Origin: Nocardioides daedukensis
Lineage (GTDB): Bacteria; Actinomycetota; Actinomycetes; Propionibacteriales; Nocardioidaceae
Direction: 5' to 3'
Assembly (NCBI RefSeq): GCF_013408415.1
Contig: NZ_JACCAA010000001.1
Location: 1,116,001-1,180,000, forward strand
Length of the DNA: 64,000 nt
Positions 43,435 through 53,534 of this stretch are shown one piece after another. Positions within the stretch are counted from its first letter, which is position 1; each line of letters begins with the position of its first letter. The position numbers and the translations under genes were made by a program. The notes below the pieces were generated by a model. That model made no database searches and had not been told where the DNA came from. It was given only the letters and a program-made list of their open reading frames with translations.

Positions 43435-43520
43435 TCTGAATCAAACGCGCTCTCGATCAGGCGTGCCCCGGATCAGGGCGTGCTCTGAATCAGGCGCGCT
43501 CCGGATCAGTCACGCTCCGG
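43435..43520. repeat. Five degenerate 16-17-bp repeats around the YczE-like gene stop
   Basis: Units resembling TCTGAATCAGGCGCGC and TCCGGATCAGGCGTGC run five times in succession after the methyltransferase gene. The last units encode the C-terminal residues and stop of the minus-strand membrane protein gene, so the repeat extends into coding sequence. Confidence 0.7.
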
Positions 43521-44194
43521 GGAGTCGGCAGATCCACGATGCAGGCCGGCAGCATCAGCTGCGCGAGCGGACCGATCGCCACGGCATAGATGACGGTCCC
43601 GACCCCGAGCACTCCGCCGAGTGCCAGGCCGACCACGACGACGGCGACCTCGAGGCCGGTGCGCACCAGGCGCAGGGACCAACCGGTACGTCGTGCCAGC
43701 CCGGTCATCAACCCGTCGCGGGGACCGCGCCCGAACTGTGCTCCGATGTAGAGCGCCGTCGCCAGTGCGTTGAGGACCACGCCCGAGAGCATCAGCGCGA
43801 TCCGCCAGCCGATCTGCGAGGGCTCGACGAGCAGGGCGAGCGTCGCGTCCGCGGCAAGGCCGACCACCACCGCGTTGAGCAGGGTCCCGATCCCGGGCTT
43901 CTCCCGCAACGGGATCCAGGCCAGCAGCACGATGAAGCTGAACAGGATGACGACCTGCCCCAGGGTCAACGGCACGAACCGGGTGACGCCGGAGTGCAGG
44001 ACGTCCCACGGCGCCAGTCCGAGCGCACCGCGCACCATCATCGCCAGCGAGACGCCATAGAGGACCAGGCCCACCAACAGCTGGGGAAAGCGTCGACCGA
44101 GCCGTCCTGCGCGCAGCTGCGCAACCGGACCGAGATCAGCGAGCTGACGGCGTACGGCCGGGACGGCGCCCGCCGCGAGAGGAAGCTGTGACAT
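43490..44194 (-). CDS. YczE-like integral membrane protein
   Basis: The 234-aa protein has six or so membrane helices. The first loop contains GLVLYGVSLAMMVRGALGLA with PWDVLHSGVTR, and a later loop GAQFGRGPRDGLMTGLARRT; both are characteristic of the YitT/YczE family. In Bacillus, YczE is divergent from a MocR-type regulator, and the same arrangement is seen here. Transport or a regulatory role has been proposed for the family; the substrate is unknown. The C-terminal residues derive from a short tandem repeat. Confidence 0.83.
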   Translation of the reverse strand: MSQLPLAAGAVPAVRRQLADLGPVAQLRAGRLGRRFPQLLVGLVLYGVSLAMMVRGALGLAPWDVLHSGVTRFVPLTLGQVVILFSFIVLLAWIPLREKPGIGTLLNAVVVGLAADATLALLVEPSQIGWRIALMLSGVVLNALATALYIGAQFGRGPRDGLMTGLARRTGWSLRLVRTGLEVAVVVVGLALGGVLGVGTVIYAVAIGPLAQLMLPACIVDLPTPRSVTDPERA

Positions 44195-44211
44195 GGACCC
44201 AGCATGTCGCC

Positions 44212-44252
44212 AAGTGGCCTTCTATGAAATAGCCACTTGTGGCACAGTGGCC
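44212..44252. promoter_or_regulatory. Candidate MocR operator with repeated AGTGGCC
   Basis: AGTGGCC occurs at 44213-44219 and 44246-44252, exactly 33 bp (three helical turns) apart, with an inverted GCCACTT at 44232-44238. Direct repeats spaced by whole turns are typical of MocR regulators. The site lies just before the MocR start and close to the divergent membrane protein gene. Confidence 0.65.
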
Positions 44253-44255
44253 TGC

Positions 44256-45710
44256 ATGAGCCGCAACGTCTCCGCCGCGCGCGTGGCCACCCTCGTGGGC
44301 GACTTCGACCGGTCCCCCGCCTACACCGGCCTGGCCGACGCCCTGCGCCTGCTGATCGCCGAGGGCCGGATCCCGCACGACACCCGGCTTCCCAGCGAAC
44401 GCGACCTGACCGACGCCATCCGGGTCAGCCGCACCACGGTCACCAAGGCCTACGCCGAGCTGCGGGACAGGGGGTACGCCGTCGCGCGGCACGGCTCGGG
44501 CACCTTCACCAGGATCCCGGGCGGACCCCGCCGGGCCCCGGACCGGATCCTCACGCCACGGATGACCGGGCAGCAGGGCGACCTGTCAATGATCGACCTC
44601 AACTGCGCCGCCTCCCCCGCGCCACCCGGACTCGGCGCCGCCTATGCGCACGCTGTCGAGGAGCTCCCCGGCTACCTGGCAGACCATGGTTACTACCTGG
44701 TCGGCCTGCCCGAGCTTCAGACCCGGATCGCAGCCACCTACGAGGCCCGCGGGTTGCCCACGGAGCCGGAGCAGATCATGGTCACGCCGGGCGCGCTGGC
44801 GGCCACTGCGATCGCAGTACGCGCCGTGACCGGGCCCGGCGACCGGGTGCTCGTGGAGTCCCCGGGTTATCCCAACGCCACCCGCTCACTGGCGATCCCG
44901 GCCAATCGGCTGGTCGGCTCGCCGGTCGACATCGACGGTTGGGACCTGGCCGGCTTCGCCGCGACCGTGCGACAGACCGCCCCGCGGGCCAGCTACACCG
45001 TTCCCGACTTCCAGAACCCGACCGGCAACCTGATGGGCGATGCCGAGCGGGCGGAGTTCGCCGCGATCCTGGCCCGCTCGCGCACCCTTGCCATCGTCGA
45101 CGAGGCCAACCAGGCGCTCGCCCTCGACGGCCAGGAGATGCCGCGCCCGTTGGCTGCCCACATCGAGGAGGCGGGTGGCGAGGCGCTCACCGTCGGCAGC
45201 GCGAGCAAGATGCTCTGGGGCGGCCTTCGACTCGGCTGGATCCGGGCGCCACACTCGCGACTCGACGCGCTGACCAACGCGCGGCTCACCCTCGACCTCG
45301 GGGCGCCCGTGGTCGAGCAGCTCGCCCTGTTGCACCTGCTCAAGGACCTCGATCCGGTCCTGGCCGAGCACCGCCGGCTGCTGCGCGAGCAGCGCGACCA
45401 CCTGGCCTCAGCGCTCACCGCACAGCTGCCCGACTGGTCGTTCCGACTGCCCGGCGGCGGGCTCACCCTGTGGTGCAGGTTGCCGATCGCGGGCGCCGGC
45501 GCACTCTGCCTCGAGGCAGAACAGCACGGCGTCTTCCTCGCGCCGGGCAGCGTCTTCTCCGTGGACGGCGGCTATGAGAGCTTCGTGCGCATCCCGTTCA
45601 CCCGGCCGGTCGAGGAACTCACCGAGGCTGTCACCCGGATCGCGACCGCGTGGCAGACAGCTCGTACGGCGACCACGCGGCGTACGCCGGAACGAGTGAT
45701 GGTCGCCTGA
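44256..45710 (+). CDS. MocR-type (GntR/aminotransferase) transcriptional regulator
   Basis: Of its 484 aa, residues about 20-90 form a GntR winged helix (LPSERDLTDAIRVSRTTVTK, AYAELRDRGYAVARHGSG) and the rest is a fold-type I aminotransferase domain with PLP lysine K318 (SASKMLWGGLRLGWI) and YTVPDFQNPTGN. The domain is used for sensing rather than catalysis. It is divergent from a YczE-like membrane protein, the arrangement of Bacillus YczR/YczE. Repeated AGTGGCC elements before its start are likely its operator. The ligand is unknown. Confidence 0.92.
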   Translation: MSRNVSAARVATLVGDFDRSPAYTGLADALRLLIAEGRIPHDTRLPSERDLTDAIRVSRTTVTKAYAELRDRGYAVARHGSGTFTRIPGGPRRAPDRILTPRMTGQQGDLSMIDLNCAASPAPPGLGAAYAHAVEELPGYLADHGYYLVGLPELQTRIAATYEARGLPTEPEQIMVTPGALAATAIAVRAVTGPGDRVLVESPGYPNATRSLAIPANRLVGSPVDIDGWDLAGFAATVRQTAPRASYTVPDFQNPTGNLMGDAERAEFAAILARSRTLAIVDEANQALALDGQEMPRPLAAHIEEAGGEALTVGSASKMLWGGLRLGWIRAPHSRLDALTNARLTLDLGAPVVEQLALLHLLKDLDPVLAEHRRLLREQRDHLASALTAQLPDWSFRLPGGGLTLWCRLPIAGAGALCLEAEQHGVFLAPGSVFSVDGGYESFVRIPFTRPVEELTEAVTRIATAWQTARTATTRRTPERVMVA

Positions 45711-45716
45711 GCCCAC

Positions 45717-46880
45717 TCACTTCCAGACGTGGAGGTAGTCCACCTCGTAGGTGGCCGGGATCGGCGGCGGGTCGAGCAGGTTGAAGTTGTTGCCCGAGGA
45801 CCCCAGGAGCTGCGTGAAGGCAACGATGTACTTCTCCTTGAAGGCGGGATCGCCAGAGGAGTGCTCCAGGCACAGCTTGCCGTTGACATAGATCCTGATC
45901 TTGCTGGCCCCCCACTCGAGACGGTGCGTGTTCCACTCGCCGCGATTCGCCAGGCAGTCGTGGGCGGTGTTCTGGTTGGGGCCCGAGGTGATGTTGCCGT
46001 AGGCGTCGTAGCGCGAGTGCAGGAATGGGATCGTCAGGTAGTAGTAGCTCGAGTAGGTCTCGGAGACGTCGATCTCGCCGCTGTAGGGCCACTTGGTGAC
46101 GTCGACCTCGCGGGCGTCGGGCCAGAGCCAGAACGCCTCGTGCAGTCCCTTCTTGGTGGTCGCGGTGTTGCGCACCCGGGCCTCGAAGCGGCCATATCGC
46201 TGGGACCACTTGTGGAAGGTGGACACCTGGCCGGCGGTCAGGACCTTGAGGGCCCCGGTGAGGGTGGGGCACTCGAGCAACGTGGCATAGCGGGCTACCA
46301 GCCGCAGCGATCCGTCCTTGACGCTGACGTTGTTCGGCTTGTAGCAGGCAGCCGCCCCGGCCGGGTTGCCGGTGTTCGGGCTCTCGTCACCGTGGACATA
46401 CCACTTCGTGGCGTCGAGCGCGGTTCCGCTGAACTCCTCGGCCCAGGTGCAGTCATAGAGGGTGCCGTTCCACTTGACCGGGCGGATCCCGCAGCTGTCG
46501 CGAGCCGGTGAGACCCAGCGCGCAACCGAGGAGCGTCCCTGCCTCAGGTCACGCACCCGATAGGCCGTGGTGGTCGTGCGCGCGGGAAGGGTGGTCTTGT
46601 ACCAGCCATAGGCACTGCTGGTGATCCGCCTGACGTGAATGTATCGACGCCGTGAGGCGTCGTAGCGCTGCACGTTGAGATCGGTCCTGCCCACCCGTGT
46701 GCGACCGGAGAGCCGCACCCGGCCGTCATCGAGACGTGTCGCCGAGATGCTCGGCGTGGCGGAAGTGGCAGCCACTGCGGACGGAGCGGTGGCGAGCGAG
46801 GTGACGATGCCCGGAGCCGCCAGGAGCGGCAGACCCAGGAAAAGGGAGCCCAAGGCCATGACGAGGTAACGCGAGCGCAT
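45717..46880 (-). CDS. Secreted glycoside hydrolase family 16 enzyme
   Basis: The 387-aa precursor has a signal peptide (MRSRYLVMALGSLFLGLPLL, cleavage probably near AVAA at 36-39). An N-terminal beta-rich domain of about 90 residues precedes a GH16 catalytic domain from about residue 140. The catalytic motif ExDxxE is present as SGEIDVSETYS (E269, D271, E274). Flanking motifs FHKWSQRYGRFEARVR, EAFWLWPD and EWGASKIRIYVNGKLC fit endo-1,3-beta-glucanase/lichenase-like enzymes. The exact polysaccharide is unknown. It lies downstream of serA behind a strong terminator. Confidence 0.88.
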   Translation of the reverse strand: MRSRYLVMALGSLFLGLPLLAAPGIVTSLATAPSAVAATSATPSISATRLDDGRVRLSGRTRVGRTDLNVQRYDASRRRYIHVRRITSSAYGWYKTTLPARTTTTAYRVRDLRQGRSSVARWVSPARDSCGIRPVKWNGTLYDCTWAEEFSGTALDATKWYVHGDESPNTGNPAGAAACYKPNNVSVKDGSLRLVARYATLLECPTLTGALKVLTAGQVSTFHKWSQRYGRFEARVRNTATTKKGLHEAFWLWPDAREVDVTKWPYSGEIDVSETYSSYYYLTIPFLHSRYDAYGNITSGPNQNTAHDCLANRGEWNTHRLEWGASKIRIYVNGKLCLEHSSGDPAFKEKYIVAFTQLLGSSGNNFNLLDPPPIPATYEVDYLHVWK

Positions 46881-46952
46881 CGATCATCTCCGAGGGGTTG
46901 ACGCTTGGAAAGTGACACTAGCAGCGGCCAGGACGATCGTCCCCGGATGCAC

Positions 46953-46987
46953 GGCATCCCCGGCCCCGAAACGGGGCCGGGGATGCC
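46953..46987 (-). terminator. Strong terminator after serA (15-bp perfect stem)
   Basis: GGCATCCCCGGCCCC and its exact reverse complement flank GAAAC. It follows the serA stop by 36 bases and insulates the GH16 gene. Confidence 0.85.
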
Positions 46988-47023
46988 GACTGACGAATGG
47001 TTCAACCCAGATCGGAACGCAGA

Positions 47024-48610
47024 TCAGGTCAGATCGACTGCGCGCACGCTCTCGGCGTTGATGGCCTGCTCGATCTCGGCCAGGACCTCCGGCGAGATCG
47101 AGGAGTCGACGGACAGCGCAACGAGTGCCTGCCCGCCCTTGCCGACGCGGGCCACCTGCATGCCGGCGATGTTCACCTGCGCGCCGCCGAGGATGCCACC
47201 GACGGTGCCGACCATGCCGGGCTTGTCCTCGTAGCGCAGGAAGGCCAGGTGCTCGGTCGGCTCGATGTCGACGTCGAAGCCGTTGACCTCGACCAGCCGC
47301 TCCTTCTGGGCCAGCCCGACCAGGGTGCCCGAGACCGACACCTGGGTGCCGTCGGCCAGGGTGCCGCGGATGGTGATCAGGTTGCGGTGGTCGGGGCTCT
47401 CCTGCTCGGAGACCAGGCGCACTGCCGTGCCACGCTCAGCGGCGAGCAGCGGCGCGTTCACGTAGGAGACCTGGTCCTCGACGATGTCGGTGAAGACCCC
47501 CTTGAGGGCCGCCAGCTCGAGCACCTTGACGTCGTACTCCGTGATCTCGCCACGGACCTCGACGTCGATCTGCTGAGCGGCCTCGCCGGCCAGCGCAGTG
47601 AAGACGCGGCCGAGCTTCTCGGTCAGTGGAATGCCCGGACGCACGTCCTCGGCGATGACGCCGCCCTGGACGTTGACCGCGTCCGGGACGAGCTCACCGG
47701 ACAGGGCGAGACGGACAGACTTGGCCACGGCGATGCCGGCCTTCTCCTGCGCCTCGTCGGTGGAAGCGCCCAGGTGTGGGGTGGCGACGACGTTCTCAAG
47801 CTCGAAGAGCGGGCTGTCGGTGCACGGCTCCTTGGCGAAGACGTCGAGACCGGCGGCGGCGATGCGGCCGGTCTTGAGCGCGTCGTAGAGCGCCGCCTCG
47901 TCGACGATGCCGCCGCGGGCCGCGTTGACCAGCACCAGGCTCGACTTGGCCTTCGCCAGTTCCTCGGTCCCGATCAGGCCCACGGTCTCAGGGGTCTTGG
48001 GGAGGTGGACGCTCATGAAGTCTGCCTCGGCCAGGAGCGTGTCGAGGTCGACCAGGCGCACGCCCATCTGTGCGGCGCGACCGGCCTGGACATAGGGGTC
48101 GTAGGCGATGACCTTCATCCCGAAGGCGCTGAGGCGCTGTGCGACCAGGACGCCGATGCGGCCGAGACCGACGATGCCCACGGTCTTCTCGTAGAGCTCG
48201 ATGCCGGTGTACTTGCTGCGCTTCCACTCACCGTTGCGCAGGGCCGCGTGGGCCGGGCTGACGTGGCGGGCCGCGGCGAGCATCAGCGCGACGGCGAGCT
48301 CGGCAGCGGAGACGATGTTCGAGGTCGGCGCGTTGACGACCATCACGCCGGCCTGGGTGGCGGCCTTGACGTCGACGTTGTCGAGGCCGACGCCGGCGCG
48401 GGCGATGACCTTGAGCTTCTTCGCAGCAGCGAGGGCCTCTTCGTCGACCTTCGTCGCGGAGCGGACCAGGATCGCGTCCACGTCGCTGATGGCCGGGATC
48501 AGCTCGGCGCGGTCGGCGCCGTTGCAGTTGCGGATCTCGAAGTCGGGGCCGAGCGCCTCGACGGTTGCGGGGCTGAGTTCCTCAGCGATGAGTACGACGG
48601 GCTTGCTCAC
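47024..48610 (-). CDS. serA: D-3-phosphoglycerate dehydrogenase
   Basis: SerA oxidises 3-phosphoglycerate, the first step of serine synthesis. The 528-aa long-form enzyme (as in mycobacteria) has a substrate-binding domain, a NAD domain with VGIVGLGRIGVLVAQRL, LVLVNAARGGIVDEAAL and ATPHLGASTDEAQEKAG, an ASB intervening domain, and a C-terminal ACT domain (YEDKPGMVGTVGGILGGAQV) that binds serine for feedback inhibition. The GTG at 48610 has GAGGAA six bases upstream. In many actinobacteria serA follows ilvBNC; here it is about 9 kb away. Confidence 0.96.
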   Translation of the reverse strand: MSKPVVLIAEELSPATVEALGPDFEIRNCNGADRAELIPAISDVDAILVRSATKVDEEALAAAKKLKVIARAGVGLDNVDVKAATQAGVMVVNAPTSNIVSAAELAVALMLAAARHVSPAHAALRNGEWKRSKYTGIELYEKTVGIVGLGRIGVLVAQRLSAFGMKVIAYDPYVQAGRAAQMGVRLVDLDTLLAEADFMSVHLPKTPETVGLIGTEELAKAKSSLVLVNAARGGIVDEAALYDALKTGRIAAAGLDVFAKEPCTDSPLFELENVVATPHLGASTDEAQEKAGIAVAKSVRLALSGELVPDAVNVQGGVIAEDVRPGIPLTEKLGRVFTALAGEAAQQIDVEVRGEITEYDVKVLELAALKGVFTDIVEDQVSYVNAPLLAAERGTAVRLVSEQESPDHRNLITIRGTLADGTQVSVSGTLVGLAQKERLVEVNGFDVDIEPTEHLAFLRYEDKPGMVGTVGGILGGAQVNIAGMQVARVGKGGQALVALSVDSSISPEVLAEIEQAINAESVRAVDLT

Positions 48611-48741
48611 AGCAAATTCCTCGGATGGTGTCTCGTGGACGGATGCGGACCGTGAAAACGGGTCGTGCACAACGCTGTGCCCGGATGTCCCGACCATACC
48701 CGACCGGCATGGCGTTGCTCGGGGTGTCCGCACACTGTGCA

Positions 48742-48783
48742 GGGGCTCCCCCGAGAGCCCCTCGCCCGACCGCACGGGTCGGG
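48742..48783 (-). terminator. Double hairpin after argG
   Basis: GGGGCTC/GAGCCCC (48742-48761) and CCCGACC/GGGTCGGG (48765-48783) are two adjacent hairpins directly after the argG stop on the minus strand, without a long T tract. Confidence 0.65.
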
Positions 48784-48789
48784 GAAGCC

Positions 48790-50256
<1,467 letters not shown>

Positions 50257-50306
50257 AATCGGTTGCACCGCTCCCCCGCGGCCGTTCCCGTGACAGAGTT
50301 GCGCCC

Positions 50307-51290
50307 ATGCCTTCCGAGACCTGCCCCCGGTGCCAGACTCCGCGTGAATCGCCCGACCTCGCCTTCTGCACCAACTGCGGTACGCCGTTCGCAGCGGGCG
50401 GGTCGCAGCCCCCTGTGGAAGAGGACCGATCGACCCAGGTGCTGCCGCAGCAACCGTGGGACCAGCAGGGCTCACAGCCGGGCTGGGGCGCGCAGCAGGG
50501 ATCACCAGGTGGATCACACGGTGGGGGCAACTTCCCCCCGCCCGGTGCCCAACAGGGTCAGTGGGGTGGCCCAGCACAGCCTCCGGCGGGTGGGTGGAGC
50601 GGTGCGGCACAGCCTCCCCAGGGCCAGTGGGGCGGGGCTGGGGGCGGACCCGGTCACCCCGGCGGCCCGTGGCAGCAGCAGGGACCTGACGGTGGCGGGC
50701 GGGGCCGAGGCAAGATCGCCCTCATCATCGGGCTGGTCGTCGTGCTCCTGGCTGCCATCGGCATCACCCTCGCCCTGGTCCTGGGAGGCGACGACAAGGA
50801 CGCCAAGGACGCACCGACGAACGCCAGCAAGGACGAGTTCTGCGAGGTCGCGGAGGAGTACGGCGACCTCGAGGATGACGAGTGGGAGGACGCCTCCGAC
50901 ATCGCGGACGAGGCAGCCGAGGTGGGCACGCCCGAAGACATTCCCGAGGATGCCCGGCGTGGTTTCTTGGTCGCCCTGGAGATCCTCGGTGAGGCCAAGG
51001 ACGAAGAGGACGCCGAGCGGCTCTCCGAGGACCGTAGTGCGGCCGATCAGAAGGACCTCACCGCCTTCTTCATGTACGTCGGCACCACCTGCGCCGCTGA
51101 ACCAGGCGTCACCCAGTCCCCGTCGGGCCTGCCCAGTGACTTGCCCAGTGACTTGCCCACTGATCTGCCCAGTGACCTGCCGACGCCCGAGCTCCCCAGC
51201 GACTTCCTCACGGACCTGCCCAGCGACCTCCTCTCCGACCTCCCGTCCGAGCTGCTGACCCTGATGCCCGAGACCGTCCCCAGCAACTGA
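50307..51290 (+). CDS. Zinc-ribbon membrane protein with low-complexity linker (first of two)
   Basis: The 327-aa protein has an N-terminal zinc ribbon (CPRCQTPRESPDLAFCTNCG, two CxxC pairs), then about 120 residues of Gly/Gln/Pro-rich disordered sequence. One membrane helix (IALIIGLVVVLLAAIGITLA) is followed by an acidic extracellular domain with two cysteines, ending in LPSDLP/LPTDLP repeats. The layout parallels the gene at 56224. No enzymatic motif is present. ATG 50307 begins at the zinc ribbon; an upstream in-frame start has no support. Function is unknown; such proteins may sit at the envelope with the extracellular part as a sensor or binding domain. Confidence 0.78.
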   Translation: MPSETCPRCQTPRESPDLAFCTNCGTPFAAGGSQPPVEEDRSTQVLPQQPWDQQGSQPGWGAQQGSPGGSHGGGNFPPPGAQQGQWGGPAQPPAGGWSGAAQPPQGQWGGAGGGPGHPGGPWQQQGPDGGGRGRGKIALIIGLVVVLLAAIGITLALVLGGDDKDAKDAPTNASKDEFCEVAEEYGDLEDDEWEDASDIADEAAEVGTPEDIPEDARRGFLVALEILGEAKDEEDAERLSEDRSAADQKDLTAFFMYVGTTCAAEPGVTQSPSGLPSDLPSDLPTDLPSDLPTPELPSDFLTDLPSDLLSDLPSELLTLMPETVPSN

Positions 51291-51293
51291 GGC

Positions 51294-53498
51294 TCAGTCG
51301 GGGAGGTCCACCCGCAGGAACCGCGGCCGATAGAGCAGCGGGTCCTCGATCACGGCCGCCAGGTCGGTGCGGTTCTGGCTGTAGGACACCACCATCGTCC
51401 CGTCCTCGGGCAACAGTCCCGGATGGGCCAGCGGCATGTAGCGCAAGGCTCCCTTCACTGTGTCGGAGGGCAGCTGCGCCAGCGCGCCGTGGGCGGTGAA
51501 GGGGCCCGTGGGCGACGGTGCCGTCCACACGGTCAGGTCCGTGCCGAGGAACTCGTCGCGCTTGCTCAGCGCATACCAGGTCCCGTCCTGCTCGAAGACG
51601 CTCAGCGTCTGGGAGACGCCGCCCCTGGCCGGAATCAGCTCTTGGGCTGCACTCTCGGAGCGGACCCATGACTTCCCGTCCCAGAACCGCCACCGGGAGC
51701 GGTCCAGGATGTCGTCGGGTCGGACCCGGGCGACGCTCAGTGAGAACCCGAAGACCATGTCCTGCGCCGGGTGGGCGGTGCCGTAGAGATAGGCCCAGCC
51801 GTCGTGGACGGCGGAGGCCGCACCCCACGTCGGGTCCGATGCGTCGGCGTCATCGGGACCGATGTCGCGCCGGTCGACCAGTTGCGGGGTGCCCCCACGA
51901 GGCACCACGAAGACTGCGATCGCCGGACCGAGGTTCTCGAAGTCGAACGAGCCGGCGCCGGTCGTGCGCACTCGCTGCGCGGAGATCGCGACCAGGTCAT
52001 AGCCCGGCCGTTCCTCGCGGCCGATCGACATCGGCCAGTAGCCGACCTTCACGTCCCGGTCCGGGATGATCGCGCCGTGGTCGACGGGCTCGACCATCTG
52101 CAGGCAACCCGACCCCAGCACCAGCATCGAGTTCCGGACGAACCGCTGACCCTGATGATCCGGGGCGCGCAGGGTGTCTCCGAAGACGAACAAGCTTCGG
52201 CCGTCCTGGAGCTTCACGCTGGCCCCGACGTCCCCGCCCTGGAAGTTGTCGCTGGCTCTCAGCTTCCCGGCGAGCCGGTTGATGTCGCCGAGGTCCTCCA
52301 CCTCGCCGGTGGGCACGCAGTCGGTCTCGGAGGCCCGCGAGGGGATCTCGGCGACGTCGGCGATCGCGGTACGCGGCAGTGACAGGGTCATCCCGACCAG
52401 CAGCAGGGCGCTGGGCACGACCACGACGGCCACGCGCAACCGCCACCTGATCCGGGTACGTCGACTGGTTCCGGCAGCCATGTCGGCCGGGTCGATCCCG
52501 AACTGCCGGCGCACCCCACGAGCCGTCAGCGAGACGAGCCACACGATCACCAGCCACGCCACGAGCGTGAGCAACGGTCGAGCCTCGAGCCCCGCGCCGT
52601 CGAAGATCACGACGCCGGCGAGCGCCTCTCGCATCGCGCCCAACGGCAGCAGGGGCACGAGGGTGGGCCAGGGCTCCGGGAAGAGCCGCACGTCGGTGCC
52701 CATCAGCAGTGGAATGGCCTCGAGGAAGAACAGGACCACCGCCAGCGCGAGGCCGGGCAGACCCGCCAGAGCCTCCAGCGCCAGCGTCACCCCACCCGTC
52801 ACCCAGACAGCCAGGGCGACGATCAGAACGGCATTCATCTCAAGCCTGCCCAGGCCGATGCCCGGCAGCCAGACCAGGATGCCTGCGCCGAGGACCGCGA
52901 CCCCGGCCAGTGCGGCGTGGCGCAACAGCCCACGGCGCAACGTGCGCGTGACAGGTCCGAGCGTCATCGAGACGATGACCACGAACAGGAAGCCGAGCGC
53001 ATTGGCCGCCAGCACCAGCCGGTCCGCGGCCCGAGGAGATCCGTGGGACGTGTCGACGTACTCCACCGCGACGCTCCGGCCCCGGCTCCGCTCCAGTGCC
53101 CGGATCCGTTGCAGCACCGCCTCGTTCAGCGTGGAGTCGTTGGCCCGGTTGAGCAGCACCGTGTCCCGGGTGCCGCTCAGCTCCACCTCGACGGCAGCCA
53201 CCAGGCTGCCGTCGCGGACCTCGGACCGGGCCTCGGAGGCCTCCAGGACGTAGGCCTCGAAGGCGCCGTCAGGCAGGGCGCTCGCCTCGTCGGCGAGCAC
53301 CTTCCCGATCACCGGTGCGGTGACGATGCCGACCGGTACGTCGTCCGGTTGGCCGATCGCACTGCTCCGGGCCAGCCACACCATCAGAGCCACCTGCACC
53401 AGCAGGACCAGCAGGCAGAGCACTGCCACGGGACGTGAGACCACCCGCGCGAGCGTGACGGCTCGGTCCCGGGTGGTCGCGCGGACCTTCGGAGTCAC
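51294..53498 (-). CDS. Membrane protein with ABC-2/YhgE-like N-terminus and DUF4185-like propeller
   Basis: Of 734 aa, the first part has one helix (VAVLCLLVLLVQVALMVWLA), a roughly 130-residue external domain (PVGIVTAPVIGKVLADEASA), then five or six helices, as in YhgE/Pip-type ABC-2 membrane proteins. A further helix near residue 365 leads to an extracellular domain of about 340 residues. That domain carries LFVFGDTLRAPDHQGQRFVR, NSMLVLGSGC, WGAASAVHDGWAYLYGTAHP and VSYSQNRTDL, resembling the DUF4185/GH43-like five-bladed propeller. No ATPase lies next to it on the same strand. I do not know this combination; function is open. Confidence 0.72.
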   Translation of the reverse strand: MTPKVRATTRDRAVTLARVVSRPVAVLCLLVLLVQVALMVWLARSSAIGQPDDVPVGIVTAPVIGKVLADEASALPDGAFEAYVLEASEARSEVRDGSLVAAVEVELSGTRDTVLLNRANDSTLNEAVLQRIRALERSRGRSVAVEYVDTSHGSPRAADRLVLAANALGFLFVVIVSMTLGPVTRTLRRGLLRHAALAGVAVLGAGILVWLPGIGLGRLEMNAVLIVALAVWVTGGVTLALEALAGLPGLALAVVLFFLEAIPLLMGTDVRLFPEPWPTLVPLLPLGAMREALAGVVIFDGAGLEARPLLTLVAWLVIVWLVSLTARGVRRQFGIDPADMAAGTSRRTRIRWRLRVAVVVVPSALLLVGMTLSLPRTAIADVAEIPSRASETDCVPTGEVEDLGDINRLAGKLRASDNFQGGDVGASVKLQDGRSLFVFGDTLRAPDHQGQRFVRNSMLVLGSGCLQMVEPVDHGAIIPDRDVKVGYWPMSIGREERPGYDLVAISAQRVRTTGAGSFDFENLGPAIAVFVVPRGGTPQLVDRRDIGPDDADASDPTWGAASAVHDGWAYLYGTAHPAQDMVFGFSLSVARVRPDDILDRSRWRFWDGKSWVRSESAAQELIPARGGVSQTLSVFEQDGTWYALSKRDEFLGTDLTVWTAPSPTGPFTAHGALAQLPSDTVKGALRYMPLAHPGLLPEDGTMVVSYSQNRTDLAAVIEDPLLYRPRFLRVDLPD

Positions 53499-53534
53499 CC
53501 GGTCATCATCCGACCCGGTGACTCCACTCGCAAC

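Noticed and set aside
47000..48650. Long plus-strand frame opposite serA
   Set aside because: A mirror of the serA codon pattern with no ribosome-binding site and no domain.
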